Numbered from the stretch's first letter, positions 1 to 9,721 are shown. The stretch is DNA of 64,000 bases from Pseudopedobacter alpinus (GCF_042684645.1 NZ_JBHULV010000052.1:124001-188000), one strand, 5' to 3'. Translations and numbers: made by a program. Notes: a model not told the origin generated them from the sequence alone.

Positions 1-115
1 GAAATGTCACCCTTGAAGTATAGAAATTCGTTTAATTAAATTTTCCGTTACCGACTTTTGTATTTTTTTTCATACACAGCAGAAAACTGAAAGCCACATA
101 TCGCCAACACACGCT

Positions 116-429
116 ATGAGTGGTCTGTGAGAACACAGACCACGGGATGAAATGACTGAATAGCCTGTTTGGTTTGTTTCCATCGGTCTGTGTCACTCAA
201 TGACTGAAATTTCTTTTCCTCGGTTTGTGTCTTCACAGACCGAAATTACGAACATTTGATTATTTTATAAAAGGAAGTTTATGTTATATGGGAAAGGAAG
301 GGAGAATAAATGAGTGGTCTGTGAGGACACAGACCACGGGATGAAATGATTGAAATTTATTTTACTTGGTCTGTGTCTCCACACATCGAAACTTAATTAA
401 CAAAAATGGTCTGTGAGGACACAGACCAT
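116..429. repeat. Cluster of palindromic intergenic repeats
   Basis: A hairpin of about 24 bp occurs several times in 315 bp. Its arms are GTGGTCTGTG and CACAGACCAC around a 4-base loop. Full copies lie at 120-143, 314-337 and 406-429 (arms ATGGTCTGTG/CACAGACCAT), a near-perfect copy at 221-242 with one G-T pair, and decayed copies near 184 and 367-388. The first two also share a direct repeat of about 45 bp (116-160 and 310-354) with two differences. This looks like a REP-type repeat that has multiplied locally. No gene is visible in the first 550 bases. Confidence 0.8.
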
Positions 430-436
430 GGATGTC

Positions 437-473
437 AAAAACAAAAACAGCCCACGATTTTAACCGTGGGCTG
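437..473 (-). terminator. Intrinsic terminator, minus strand
   Basis: A perfect 9-bp stem (CAGCCCACG at 448-456, CGTGGGCTG at 465-473) with an 8-base loop is followed on the minus strand by TTTTTGTTTTT. It lies about 150 bp beyond the stop of the minus-strand AsmA-like gene and is the likely end of that transcript. Confidence 0.65.
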
Positions 474-494
474 CTTGCTTAAACTCATTTTAGG

Positions 495-625
495 TTTTGC
501 GTTAGGGATGGAAATGGATACCGGCTTGTGGCTAATGCTTTGTGAAGTATGAATGTACAGCCCGACCCTTTTTTCAAGGGGAACGCCCCAATTTTTTCAA
601 TTGGGAAACACCCAAAGAATGAAAA
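495..625. repeat. Probable interspersed repeat with two small hairpins
   Basis: The stretch is more GC-rich than its surroundings and contains small hairpins such as CCCAATT/AATTGGG near 588-606. Its opening TTTGCGTTAGGGATGG nearly matches TTTGCGTTAAGGATGG in the rhaI-kinase spacer near 11260. It resembles dispersed non-coding repeats common between Bacteroidota genes; membership in a family is inferred from the shared segment only. Confidence 0.4.
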
Positions 626-628
626 TCC

Positions 629-2467
629 CTATTCCAAAGGTTTTATTTCTTCCTCTTCCTTCTCCTTTTTTTTCTCTTCCCTTTTCAGCTGTCTCTTTTC
701 TTTTCTTGCCTTTAGTGTTTCCTTAATAGAAGAAAAAGCATCCTTAGCATCGTTAACAATACTACCAACCCTTACTGCACTTTTTCGTAATTTATCTTCT
801 TTCTCTCTACTTACACCTACACTTTCTTTTAGGCCTGTAAAGAGCGATTGCCATAAATAGTTAAAAAATGAAGCGTAATAAGGTCTTTCATAAAATATAC
901 GACCAGTTATAAATTCGCCTTTTTTGGATGGATTTTGAGTATTAATGATAAATTTATTGGCCAAAGAAGAAATAAAGCCTTGGCTTTTTAGCGTTCCATC
1001 ATCCTCTCTTTTAAGTATATCTACATTTAAATCATCATAATAGAATTGCGTGGTTCCACTTGCTGTATTTTGATTGGCTTTTGCAGAGAAACTTAGTTTT
1101 TTAACATTAACAGCATTAATTTTTGCCATGCCTAACGGAGTAACTATTGTATTTAAAATTTTCCCATCAAAGGCACCAACTTCTCCACTATAGTCAAACT
1201 CGCCTATCTTACTATTCATATAAAATTTAAGCGTTAAATTTAAAGGTGCTTTGCCAAATATGTAAGTATTTACTTTGGCTATCATTAAGCTGTTTTTAGC
1301 TAAAGATGCGCTATCATTAGTTACGTTAGTTATTTTACCATTCACATTTTTAAAATCTATGCGTCCGGTTTTTTTGCTTTTAGCATCAAATTCAGAATAG
1401 CTGATGTCAACGTCTTTTAAGTTTAATTCCTTTATCCGCATATCTAATGCTAATTTAAGTAGCTGTTGATGAGGAAATTTTCCGGTTTTGTTAGATCTGT
1501 GTTTTTGGTAAGCATTATTGTTATAAACATCTACACGGGCCTTATTTATAGATAAAGATTGTGCAAAAAGTCTTTGTTGTTTTAAAAATAAATCAAAGTC
1601 AACATCCTTAATTACAATGTTATTAAACTCTAAATCAAACCTGTCTTTTGCGTAACCCACTTTCTTATAAAATGGCACTTTTCCTAATCTGGGCTTTAGT
1701 TTAACATCGTTTAATACTAATTCATTTTTTAATGTAGAAAAACTTAAATTATTCATTTCTACATAATACAAACTATCTGGCGTAGCAATTTGATATTTAT
1801 TAATGTCGATTTGAACGTTTTTGGTATAATACACTCGTGATTTATCTTGCGAAGAAAGCGAATCAATTAATAAATCATTTATTTTTATATTGAGGTTTTT
1901 GAGCGAGGTTTGCTTTTCTACTTTATTGCTTTTATTTACAAAAGTAAAATCAACATCTTGTAAGCTAATACTATTAATTTTTAATTCTTTAAAAACGTCT
2001 TTGATTAATTCATGGGGGCTTTTTCTTTCTTTTGCAATGGCTACTGTATCGTTATAGGCTTGTCTGTCGTTAATAATTTTAAGTTGCGGGTGGTCAATCA
2101 ATATATCAGCAATATTCAATTTTTTTGTTTGCACTGCTTCTTGGGCATTTGCATTTTTTATAACTAAAGCATCTACAGAAAGTTGGTATAAATTATCGGG
2201 GGCTTTTTTTAGCGATTTCAATTTTTCATAAATCGCCGAATCTGGTATCAGTCTAAAATCTAACAGCTTAAGATTCCCATTTAAAGGATTTATATCTATG
2301 CTTTTGTATTCTATTTTGTACAGACTATCTGTAGCATTTATTACAGCTTTCTTTAATTGCTCTTCTAATAAAGGCTTCCAATTCTTTTGTAAATACTTTC
2401 CGCCTATAAAAACGCCCGCCGCAATCACAATGATGATTCCAAAGAACCAGAGTATAAATTTTTTCAT
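629..2467 (-). CDS. AsmA/DUF748-like membrane-anchored envelope protein
   Basis: The 612-residue protein starts with one hydrophobic helix (about residues 4-24). A long stretch of alternating short beta-type segments follows, rich in Asn, Asp, Leu and Ile, as in AsmA/TamB-type bridge-like proteins that span or line the periplasm. The C-terminus is a highly charged Lys/Glu tail (KARKEKRQ onward), unusual for AsmA proteins, and could be disordered. A single anchor with a large non-cytosolic domain fits a role in envelope lipid handling or outer-membrane assembly, but no catalytic motif is visible. It is transcribed alone, away from the CocE-type gene, and ends before a minus-strand terminator. 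The family assignment is from overall pattern, not a diagnostic motif. Confidence 0.6.
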   Translation of the reverse strand: MKKFILWFFGIIIVIAAGVFIGGKYLQKNWKPLLEEQLKKAVINATDSLYKIEYKSIDINPLNGNLKLLDFRLIPDSAIYEKLKSLKKAPDNLYQLSVDALVIKNANAQEAVQTKKLNIADILIDHPQLKIINDRQAYNDTVAIAKERKSPHELIKDVFKELKINSISLQDVDFTFVNKSNKVEKQTSLKNLNIKINDLLIDSLSSQDKSRVYYTKNVQIDINKYQIATPDSLYYVEMNNLSFSTLKNELVLNDVKLKPRLGKVPFYKKVGYAKDRFDLEFNNIVIKDVDFDLFLKQQRLFAQSLSINKARVDVYNNNAYQKHRSNKTGKFPHQQLLKLALDMRIKELNLKDVDISYSEFDAKSKKTGRIDFKNVNGKITNVTNDSASLAKNSLMIAKVNTYIFGKAPLNLTLKFYMNSKIGEFDYSGEVGAFDGKILNTIVTPLGMAKINAVNVKKLSFSAKANQNTASGTTQFYYDDLNVDILKREDDGTLKSQGFISSLANKFIINTQNPSKKGEFITGRIFYERPYYASFFNYLWQSLFTGLKESVGVSREKEDKLRKSAVRVGSIVNDAKDAFSSIKETLKARKEKRQLKREEKKKEKEEEEIKPLE

Positions 2468-2736
2468 AAAATGATATGGATGAGGTATTCTATAATTGTG
2501 CCTTGTTTCAAATCTTTTACTGTTCGTTTTTTTAAGTGCAGAGTAACAATGGATAAACCTATTAAAGAGGCTTCAAACCCTTTTATTGAGGTAAACTTTT
2601 TTTAGTAAAAAAAATATGATAAAATTTTTCTGTGATTTAAAAATATCCATTTCATTTGTAAATTTTTTATTGATAACTTCTATGTAAAACTTAATTACAC
2701 TAATGTTTTTTATCTTAGTTTTTTAAGCCAAAAAAC

Positions 2737-4599
2737 ATGAAAAGAGTTTTATACCTATTACTGGCATTTTTGCCGACATTATCTTTTTCACAAACACAAT
2801 CAGCAGATTATGTGAAGGAGAATTATAATAAAATTGAGAAATACATTACCATGAGGGATGGAGTAAAATTATTTGCTTCAATTTACATCCCTAAAGATGC
2901 TTCTAAAACCAACAAATACCCAATTATGATGCAGCGTACCTGTTACGGTGTTGCACCTTACGGAGAAGATAAATACCGGAGTAGTTTGGGGCCTTCACCA
3001 TTTATGATGAAAGAGAAATACATTTTTGTTTATGAAGATGTAAGAGGCCGTTGGATGAGTGAAGGACAATGGACAAACATGACTCCTGTTATCGCTAATA
3101 AAAAATCAAAAAAAGATGTAGATGAAGGTTCTGATACTTATGATACCATTGATTGGATGATTAAAAATATCCCAAATAATAATGGTAAAATAGGGCAGTG
3201 GGGTATTTCATATCCTGGTTTTTACACTGCGGTTGGTTTAACAGCTAATCATCCAGCTTTAAAAGCATCGTCTCCTCAAGCTCCAATTTCCGATTTTTGG
3301 TTTGATGACTTCCACCATAATGGTGCGTTTATACAATCATATTTTTTTACTTTTCCCGTTTTTGGAGTTCAAAAAACTGAGAATACCACTAAAGCTTGGT
3401 ATAAAATGCTTGGTGTAGATACCAAAGATGGTTATCAATTTGGTTTGGATTTAGGGCCACTAAAAAATGCTGATAAATATTATGCGGATAACTTCTTTTG
3501 GCAAGAAACCATTAACCATCCAAACTATGATGAATTTTGGCAAAAAAGAAATCTTTTACCTCATTTAAAAAATGTAACTCCAGCTGTGATGACGGTTGGT
3601 GGATGGTTTGATGCAGAAGATTTACGTGGACCTTTAGCTATTTATAAAACTATCGAAAAGAATAATCCAAAGACTTATAATACCATTGTTGAAGGACCTT
3701 TTGGACATGGAAGATGGAGCCGCGAAACTGGACACACCATGCACAATGATATTTATTATGGAGACAGTATAGCTACATTTTACCAAAAAAATATTGAAGC
3801 TAAATTTTTTAATCACTTTTTAAAAGGAACGGGCGATGGAAACACAGGTTTACCAGAAGCGTATTTGTTTGATACGGGCTCAAAAGAATGGAAAATGTTT
3901 GACCAATGGCCGGCAAAAAATGGCCAAACTAAAACTTTGTCATTAGGTTTAAATGGCGGCTTATCAGAAATATCTACTTTGCAATATGGTGCTCGTTCAT
4001 TCGAAAGCGACCCATTAAAACCAGTACCATATACAAATGATGTAACTACAACAATGGGTTTTACGCCATTTAATTATATGAGCGAAGACCAACGTTTTGC
4101 AGGCAGAAGAACTGATGTATTGGTTTATCAAACAGAAGTTTTAGAAGAAGATATGACCGTTGGTGGTGAGTTATTGGCAAAACTGAATGTTAGCACAACT
4201 GGTTCTGATGCGGATTGGGTTGTTAAAATAATTGATGTTTACCCAGCAAATGAACCAAACAACCCATACATGCCTAATAAAAATGTAACATTAAGTAATT
4301 ATTGGCAAATGGTAAGGTCTGAAGTGATGCCAGCTAGATTTAGAAATAGTTTTGAAAAACCGGAAGCAATGGTGCCAAACCAAGAAACTATAGTAAATAT
4401 ACCTTTGCAGGATGTGTTACATACCTTTAAAAAAGGACATCGTATGATGGTACAAATTCAAAGTACTTGGTTTCCATTAATTCAAAGAAATCCGCAAACT
4501 TTTGTAGATAATATTTATAAAGCCAATGAAAACGATTTTCAGAAGCAAACACATAAGGTTTATAACAATAGCAAGATAGAATTTACAATTATTAAGTAA
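2737..4599 (+). CDS. Secreted CocE/NonD family hydrolase (S15-type acyl esterase/peptidase)
   Basis: This 620-residue alpha/beta hydrolase has an N-terminal signal peptide (residues 1-18, cleaved near SFSQ). The nucleophile elbow GISYPG places the catalytic serine at residue 158. The likely acid is Asp292 in GGWFD and the likely histidine is His324 in GPFGHG, both positions expected for cocaine esterase/glutaryl-7-ACA acylase relatives. The last 180 residues have the jelly-roll look of the X-Pro dipeptidyl-peptidase C-terminal domain. Members cleave esters, amides or X-Pro peptides; the substrate cannot be read here. It stands alone, with about 270 bp of AT-rich upstream DNA as its own promoter region, and probably acts in the periplasm or outside the cell. 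Confidence 0.88.
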   Translation: MKRVLYLLLAFLPTLSFSQTQSADYVKENYNKIEKYITMRDGVKLFASIYIPKDASKTNKYPIMMQRTCYGVAPYGEDKYRSSLGPSPFMMKEKYIFVYEDVRGRWMSEGQWTNMTPVIANKKSKKDVDEGSDTYDTIDWMIKNIPNNNGKIGQWGISYPGFYTAVGLTANHPALKASSPQAPISDFWFDDFHHNGAFIQSYFFTFPVFGVQKTENTTKAWYKMLGVDTKDGYQFGLDLGPLKNADKYYADNFFWQETINHPNYDEFWQKRNLLPHLKNVTPAVMTVGGWFDAEDLRGPLAIYKTIEKNNPKTYNTIVEGPFGHGRWSRETGHTMHNDIYYGDSIATFYQKNIEAKFFNHFLKGTGDGNTGLPEAYLFDTGSKEWKMFDQWPAKNGQTKTLSLGLNGGLSEISTLQYGARSFESDPLKPVPYTNDVTTTMGFTPFNYMSEDQRFAGRRTDVLVYQTEVLEEDMTVGGELLAKLNVSTTGSDADWVVKIIDVYPANEPNNPYMPNKNVTLSNYWQMVRSEVMPARFRNSFEKPEAMVPNQETIVNIPLQDVLHTFKKGHRMMVQIQSTWFPLIQRNPQTFVDNIYKANENDFQKQTHKVYNNSKIEFTIIK

Positions 4600-4693
4600 A
4601 TATATTTCTTGATTAGCTGGCAGTATGAATACCTAAAATAAATAGCATTGGCATTAAGATTGATACATGATTGTAAATATAAAATCAGATATC

Positions 4694-4906
4694 ATGAAAC
4701 TATTAAAATTAATTGCATTAGGTGCAGCTGTAAGTTACGGCTATAATTACCTTACAAAAAAAGATCAATTTGGAAAAACTAAATTAGACGGAATAAAAGA
4801 AAAAAGTCCGGAATGGATGGATAAAGGAAAGAAAATGGTTAATGAGGTTATAAATAACGTAAGCCAAAAAACAAACCAATCTGGTTACGCTAACAAAAAT
4901 TATTAA
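4694..4906 (+). CDS. Small YtxH-like membrane protein
   Basis: The open frame extends upstream to 4667, but the ATG at 4694 gives a protein beginning MKLLKLIALGAAVSYGYNYL, with the hydrophobic segment at the very start, so that start is preferred (70 residues). One short membrane helix is followed by a charged helix and an Asn/Gln-rich tail, as in YtxH-type stress-associated small proteins. It is followed at once by a strong terminator. Function unknown; the YtxH resemblance is one of shape rather than of motif. Confidence 0.5.
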   Translation: MKLLKLIALGAAVSYGYNYLTKKDQFGKTKLDGIKEKSPEWMDKGKKMVNEVINNVSQKTNQSGYANKNY

Positions 4907-4910
4907 CCTT

Positions 4911-4953
4911 AAAAATGTCTTAATTATTCAATAATAGTTAAGACATTTTTTTT
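4911..4953 (+). terminator. Intrinsic terminator after the small YtxH-like gene
   Basis: AAAAATGTCTTAA (4911-4923) pairs perfectly with TTAAGACATTTTT (4938-4950) and runs into a T tract. It separates the 4694 gene from the small gene that starts at 4966. Confidence 0.75.
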
Positions 4954-4965
4954 AATCTTAAAGTT

Positions 4966-5178
4966 ATGAACAGTTTCTTTAAAACCATTATAGCTGGTTA
5001 TGGGGCTAAAAAATTGGGAGGCGGTTGTTTTTCAACAATCATCATTTTTGTGCTAATATATTTTGCTTTGGGGCAATGCAACAGATCAAACGCTCAAGTA
5101 AATAATAACAATACACCTATCAAAATAGAATCTCAACAATCAAAAGGTGCTTTGGGCAAAAGCATCATAAGATATTAA
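4966..5178 (+). CDS. Small single-pass membrane protein, unknown
   Basis: Seventy residues. A glycine-rich stretch (GYGAKKLGGGCF) leads into one strong membrane helix (about residues 22-37, STIIIFVLIYFALGQC). The tail is polar and Asn/Gln-rich. No family is recognised. It begins right after the terminator of the preceding small gene and ends before another terminator, so it is a single-gene unit. Codon use is like that of its neighbours and the frame is open throughout, which supports a real gene, though short frames of this size remain uncertain. Confidence 0.5.
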   Translation: MNSFFKTIIAGYGAKKLGGGCFSTIIIFVLIYFALGQCNRSNAQVNNNNTPIKIESQQSKGALGKSIIRY

Positions 5179-5200
5179 AATTTTAATTACCAAATTTCTA

Positions 5201-5243
5201 CCTAAAAAATATAGAGCGGTAAATTTAGTTTTACCGCTCTATT
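5201..5243. terminator. Bidirectional intrinsic terminator
   Basis: A perfect stem of 13-14 bp (ATAGAGCGGTAAA at 5211-5223 with TTTACCGCTCTAT at 5230-5242) lies between two convergent genes. The minus-strand transcript has the T-rich tail ATTTTTTAG; the plus-strand tail is weaker (TAGTTTTC). Confidence 0.8.
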
Positions 5244-5303
5244 AGTTTTCAAAATGAGCATAGCCTTATTTATTGTTGAATTTAGCCTTTAGGTATTTAT
5301 TTA

Positions 5304-6101
5304 TTAATATTTAGTAAGGTTGGAATATCTAGCTACCATTATACAAAACAACCCATAACCAATCATACCAAAAGCAACCGTACCCATTAAAAAAGGACCG
5401 TAGGTTAAATTTAATAAATATTCAAAAGCACCTTCTGTACCTTCATAGGCATCAGAGTTTTTGTGTAAAGCAACCTTAACCATAAAAAAAGATATCACAC
5501 CAAATACAACTCCACGAGCCATGTAGCCAAATTTACCAGTCTTTTTTACAAAACCATATTCTTTGCCTGTTGGTTCATCATCAACCTGAACCATATAAAT
5601 CCCACTATAACCTAAATAAAATTGCCAAATAGCATTTCCAGCCATTGAAATTGCGATAACCCAAATTAAATATATTCCGTAACTCTTGCTCAATATTAAA
5701 TCTAAAGCTGCCTTTTCTGAACTTAAATCTGCCGAACTTTCCATATTTAATATTGGTTTAATAAACGAAATTGCGAGAATTAAATATAAAGCACCTGTAT
5801 AAGCATGAACCGCCCTTATTCTAACCCTTTTTTTGTCCCCATGATATAAAGGATCTACAATTGCAGCATAAAAGCGATATACACAGTAGGATATTAATCC
5901 TAAACCTATAATTATATTTAATATTTCTCCGCCAGGCAATTTGCTTATTGGATTTACAATCTCCGCCTGACTTCTTATATTTCCATTAAATCCAAATGCA
6001 ACCAATGCTGCCAATACACCTATTAATGTATAAATCAACCCTTTAGAAAAGTAACCAAACTTTTTTAGCTTATTAAATCTTTCTTTATTTTGTTGGTTCA
6101 T
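5304..6101 (-). CDS. DUF1206 domain membrane protein
   Basis: The 265-residue protein has about six membrane helices in three pairs. The recurring segment FGYFSKGLIYTLIG near the start and FGYMARGVVFGVISF in the last third is the signature of DUF1206, in which a two-helix unit is repeated three times. Function of the family is unknown. The gene is divergent from the rhamnose operon with nearly 390 bp between them, and convergent with the small membrane protein gene across a shared terminator. Confidence 0.85.
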   Translation of the reverse strand: MNQQNKERFNKLKKFGYFSKGLIYTLIGVLAALVAFGFNGNIRSQAEIVNPISKLPGGEILNIIIGLGLISYCVYRFYAAIVDPLYHGDKKRVRIRAVHAYTGALYLILAISFIKPILNMESSADLSSEKAALDLILSKSYGIYLIWVIAISMAGNAIWQFYLGYSGIYMVQVDDEPTGKEYGFVKKTGKFGYMARGVVFGVISFFMVKVALHKNSDAYEGTEGAFEYLLNLTYGPFLMGTVAFGMIGYGLFCIMVARYSNLTKY

Positions 6102-6397
6102 AGGTTATTATCTATTTTTAAGTATTAAATTAAAACATAAGCAGTGCCATAAACTAAAACTAATATTTATTTTCTTTGAGTTTAAAGCTTAAGCCGATAA
6201 TATTTTAGAAAAAATTTTAACCATTTTTCAAAAATATTTTAGGAAGGACTACCTAATAATTGATAGATTTTTTTTTAAATTAAATCTTTTAATTAATTAT
6301 CTTATTTTCAAGATGTTTGTGTTTTGTGATTTCCTAAAAAATTAAAGAACATACAATTTAAAACTTTAGTAAATGTTATCTTAAAATTAACAACATT

Positions 6398-6405
6398 TAA
6401 GTTTG
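6398..6405 (+). promoter_or_regulatory. -7 box candidate for the rhamnose/lactate operon
   Basis: TAAGTTTG matches the Bacteroidota -7 consensus TAnnTTTG and lies about 85 bases before the rhaT start. No good -33 TTTG is seen at the usual spacing (the best is GTTA near 6375), which would fit a promoter needing an activator. The rest of the 6102-6489 spacer is AT-rich; no operator palindrome was recognised in it. Confidence 0.4.
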
Positions 6406-6489
6406 CATGATAGACCATGACAGTTTTAAAGGCAACACCACCTATTTTAGCGTAACCAAAAAAAATAAACTAAAAAAAATAAAAAATTT

Positions 6490-7566
6490 ATGGGCGCATT
6501 ATTAGGGGTTCTGTATCATTTTTTCGGCGGTTTTGCGTCTGGAAGTTTCTACATCCCATACAAAAAAGTTAAAGGCTGGTCTTGGGAAAGTTATTGGATA
6601 GTAGGCGGAATATTTTCTTGGCTAATTGTACCACCACTAGCGGCCTATTTAACAATTCCAGGTTTTGCAGATATTATTAGTGAAGCTTCAGGCTCTGTAC
6701 TTTTTTATACGTTTTTATTTGGATCACTTTGGGGTATAGGAGGCTTAACCTACGGACTAGGCGTTAGGTATCTTGGTGTTGCATTAGGTAGTTCTATTAT
6801 TTTAGGATTATGTTCTGTTTTTGGCGCTTTAATACCATCAGTTTTTTATGAGTATTATCCAGAGGCCGGAAAAGACTCTATTAGTATGATTGCTGGTTCT
6901 ACTTGGGGGCAACTTGTTTTACTAGGCTTATTTATCTGTATTCTTGGTATTGTGGTTTGCGCAATTGCAGGCAGTATGAAAGACAAAGATTTAGGTAATG
7001 CAGAAAAAGATGCATCTAATACTGAGTTTAAAATTGGTTTGGGTTTATTTGTTGCAATAGTATCAGGTATTTTAAGTGCTTGTTTTGCTTTTGGTATTGA
7101 TGCCGGAAAAGATATGGCTGATGTTGCAAACACTGCTTGGAAGAATGCAAATCCTGGTAAAGGCGAGTTTCTGTATCAAAATAATGTAACCTACATTATT
7201 ATCATGTGGGGAGGTTTATTAACCAATTTTATTTGGTGTATGATATTAAATGCCCGTAACAAAACATTTGGTGATTACAGCAACTCAAAAACGCCTTTAG
7301 CCAAAAATTATATTTTTTCTGCCTTGGCAGGAACAACGTGGTTTTTACAATTTTTCTTTTACGGAATGGGAGAAAGTTTGTTAGGTAACGGAGCAAGCTC
7401 TTGGATACTTCACATGGCTTTTATCATATTGGTAGCAAACCTTTGGGGTATTATTTTAAAAGAATGGAAAGGCGTTAGGTCAAAAACATTTAGTACAGTA
7501 ATAGCAGGAATAGTAATTATACTTATATCAATATTGGTAGTTGGTTACGGTAATTCAATTAAATAA
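6490..7566 (+). CDS. rhaT: L-rhamnose/H+ symporter RhaT
   Basis: A 358-residue polytopic protein with about ten hydrophobic segments. The opening GALLGVLYHFFGGFASGSFYIPYKKVKGWSWE is the typical RhaT start (the first twenty residues already show it), as are GSLWGIGGLTYGLGVRYLG and SSWILHMAFIILVANLWGI. It would import L-rhamnose with protons across the inner membrane. It is the first gene of a plus-strand operon, 21 bp before the aldolase/dehydrogenase gene, and the following genes supply isomerase, kinase and aldolase, so the sugar specificity is well supported by context. Confidence 0.92.
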   Translation: MGALLGVLYHFFGGFASGSFYIPYKKVKGWSWESYWIVGGIFSWLIVPPLAAYLTIPGFADIISEASGSVLFYTFLFGSLWGIGGLTYGLGVRYLGVALGSSIILGLCSVFGALIPSVFYEYYPEAGKDSISMIAGSTWGQLVLLGLFICILGIVVCAIAGSMKDKDLGNAEKDASNTEFKIGLGLFVAIVSGILSACFAFGIDAGKDMADVANTAWKNANPGKGEFLYQNNVTYIIIMWGGLLTNFIWCMILNARNKTFGDYSNSKTPLAKNYIFSALAGTTWFLQFFFYGMGESLLGNGASSWILHMAFIILVANLWGIILKEWKGVRSKTFSTVIAGIVIILISILVVGYGNSIK

Positions 7567-7587
7567 TAAAAATTAAAAAAATATAAT

Positions 7588-9708
7588 ATGTCAACTAAAA
7601 CAACTTCTTTTAAGCATGTAAGCTATTTGTGGGACGATGCCGAAGCAGCAAAATTAGCCGGAGATGAAGTAGCACTTTTAATTTATCGTTCAAATCTTTT
7701 AGGTGCCGATTTAAGATTAACCAATTATGGTGGTGGAAACACATCTTGTAAGGCTTTAGCAAAAGACCCATTAACAGGTGCAGAAACAGAAGTAATGTGG
7801 ATTAAAGGTTCTGGTGGTGATATTGGAACCTTAAAGAAAAGCGGACTTGCAGCGCTTTATGTAGAAAGATTAAGATCTTTAAAAAACGTTTACCGCGGCA
7901 TGGATCATGAAGATGAAATGGTTGAATTATTTAACCACTGCATTTATGATTTAGCTTCAAAAGCACCATCAATAGATACACCTTTACATGGTTTTTTACC
8001 ATTTGCACACATAGATCATTTACACCCAGATGCAGCTATTGCTATTGCAGCAGCTAAAGACGGCGAAAAAATTACACAAGAGTTATTTGGTGGTACAATT
8101 GGTTGGGTGCCATGGCAAAAGCCAGGTTTCGATTTAGGTTTACAACTTAAAGAATGTTTGGATAAAAATCCAGGTATAAGAGGCATCATGTTAGGTTCTC
8201 ATGGTTTGTTTACTTGGGGAGATACTGCTTACGAAAGCTACATGAATACTTTAGAGGTAATAGAAAAATGTGCTGAGTATTTAGAAGAAAATTACGGTAA
8301 AAAAGGTCCTGTTTTTGGTGGTCAAAAAATCCAATCTTTAACTAAAGCCGATAGATTAGCAAAAGCAGCAGATTTAGCGCCAATTTTAAGAGGATTTTGC
8401 TCTAGCGAACGTTCTATGCTAGGTCATTTTACTGATGATGATAGAGTTTTAGAATTCATCAATTCAAACGATTTAGATAGATTAGCACCATTAGGAACCA
8501 GCTGCCCTGATCACTTTTTAAGAACTAAAATTAGTCCTTTAGTTTTAGATTTAGCTAAAGATGCAGATTTAAGTGATATAGCTGCCATTAAAGAGAAATT
8601 AGCGCCAGCTTTTGAAGCTTATCGTAAAATGTACACAGACTATTATAATACCTGTAAACATGATAATAGTCCTGCAGTACGTGACGCTAACCCGGTAATT
8701 ATCATTTACCCAGGTGTTGGAATGTTCTCTTTCTCAAAAGATAAACAAACTGCCCGCGTTGCAGCAGAGTTTTATACAAATGCAATTAACGTGATGAAAG
8801 GTGCTGAGGCCATTTCAGAATATACTTCATTACCTCGTCAAGAAGCTTTTAATATTGAATATTGGTTATTAGAAGAAGCAAAACTGCAAAGAATGCCTAA
8901 GCCTAAAGCTTTATCTGGTAGGGTAGCTTTAATTACAGGTAGTGCAGGTGGAATTGGTAAAGCAATTGCCCGCAAATTTGTAGAAGAAGGTGCATGCGTA
9001 ATTTTAAATGATATGAATGCTGAGCGATTAGCAGAGGCAGGAGAAGAGTTTAAAAAAGATTTTGGTAAAGATGCTTATGCAACTGCAATATTAGATGTAA
9101 CTAACCAAACACATAGCGAAGACGCAATGAAAATTGCTGCTTTAAGCTTTGGTGGTGTAGATATTATTGTAAACAATGCAGGCTTATCTATCTCTAAATC
9201 AATAGAAGACCATAGTCAAAAGGATTGGGATTTATTATATGATGTTTTAGTTAAAGGCCAATTCTTGGTAACTCAAGCTGCTACAATAGTAATGAAAAAA
9301 CAGGATATGGGCGGCGATGTGATTAATATTGTGAGTAAAAATGCTTTAGTTAGTGGCCCTAATAATGCAGGTTACGGAAGTGCAAAAGCAGCTCAATTAC
9401 ACTTAAGTAGATTAAACGCTGCCGAATTAGGAGCAGCCGGAATCAGGGTAAACGTTGTTAACCCAGATGCTGTTATTAGTGATAGTAATATTTGGGCAGG
9501 CGGTTGGGCTGAAGGCAGAGCAAAAGCTTACGGAATTACTGTAGCAGAATTACCAGCTTATTATGCAAAAAGAACTTTGTTAAACAAAATTATCCTTCCG
9601 GTTGATATTGCGAATGCTTGTTTTGCATTAACAGGGGGGTTATTGTCAAAATCAACAGGTAACATGTTAAATGTTGATGGTGGCGTGGCAATGGCATTTG
9701 CAAGGTAA
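7588..9708 (+). CDS. rhaEW: Bifunctional rhamnulose-1-phosphate aldolase / lactaldehyde dehydrogenase
   Basis: A 706-residue fusion. The first ~430 residues form a class II aldolase/adducin-type domain; the rest is a short-chain dehydrogenase with TGSAGGIG (about residues 450-457) for NAD(P) binding, NNAG, and the YGSAK catalytic pair (Tyr596, Lys600). Enzymes of this architecture (RhaEW/YuxG type in Bacillus and relatives) split L-rhamnulose-1-phosphate to DHAP and L-lactaldehyde and then oxidise the aldehyde to L-lactate. That fits the lutABC lactate-oxidation genes at the end of this operon. Length and both domains are complete. The gene symbol follows the Bacillus naming for this architecture. 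The following spacer of about 205 bp carries palindromic repeats. Confidence 0.88.
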   Translation: MSTKTTSFKHVSYLWDDAEAAKLAGDEVALLIYRSNLLGADLRLTNYGGGNTSCKALAKDPLTGAETEVMWIKGSGGDIGTLKKSGLAALYVERLRSLKNVYRGMDHEDEMVELFNHCIYDLASKAPSIDTPLHGFLPFAHIDHLHPDAAIAIAAAKDGEKITQELFGGTIGWVPWQKPGFDLGLQLKECLDKNPGIRGIMLGSHGLFTWGDTAYESYMNTLEVIEKCAEYLEENYGKKGPVFGGQKIQSLTKADRLAKAADLAPILRGFCSSERSMLGHFTDDDRVLEFINSNDLDRLAPLGTSCPDHFLRTKISPLVLDLAKDADLSDIAAIKEKLAPAFEAYRKMYTDYYNTCKHDNSPAVRDANPVIIIYPGVGMFSFSKDKQTARVAAEFYTNAINVMKGAEAISEYTSLPRQEAFNIEYWLLEEAKLQRMPKPKALSGRVALITGSAGGIGKAIARKFVEEGACVILNDMNAERLAEAGEEFKKDFGKDAYATAILDVTNQTHSEDAMKIAALSFGGVDIIVNNAGLSISKSIEDHSQKDWDLLYDVLVKGQFLVTQAATIVMKKQDMGGDVINIVSKNALVSGPNNAGYGSAKAAQLHLSRLNAAELGAAGIRVNVVNPDAVISDSNIWAGGWAEGRAKAYGITVAELPAYYAKRTLLNKIILPVDIANACFALTGGLLSKSTGNMLNVDGGVAMAFAR

Positions 9709-9721
9709 GAGCCTCACCTAA

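Noticed and set aside
116..429. CRISPR-like array of repeats
   Set aside because: The units are palindromes at irregular spacing with decayed copies, without equal spacers and without cas genes nearby.
549..860. Plus-strand frame of 103 codons
   Set aside because: It runs across a dispersed repeat and then antisense through the Lys/Glu-rich end of the AsmA-like gene; its Phe/Ser-rich product is the mirror of that region.
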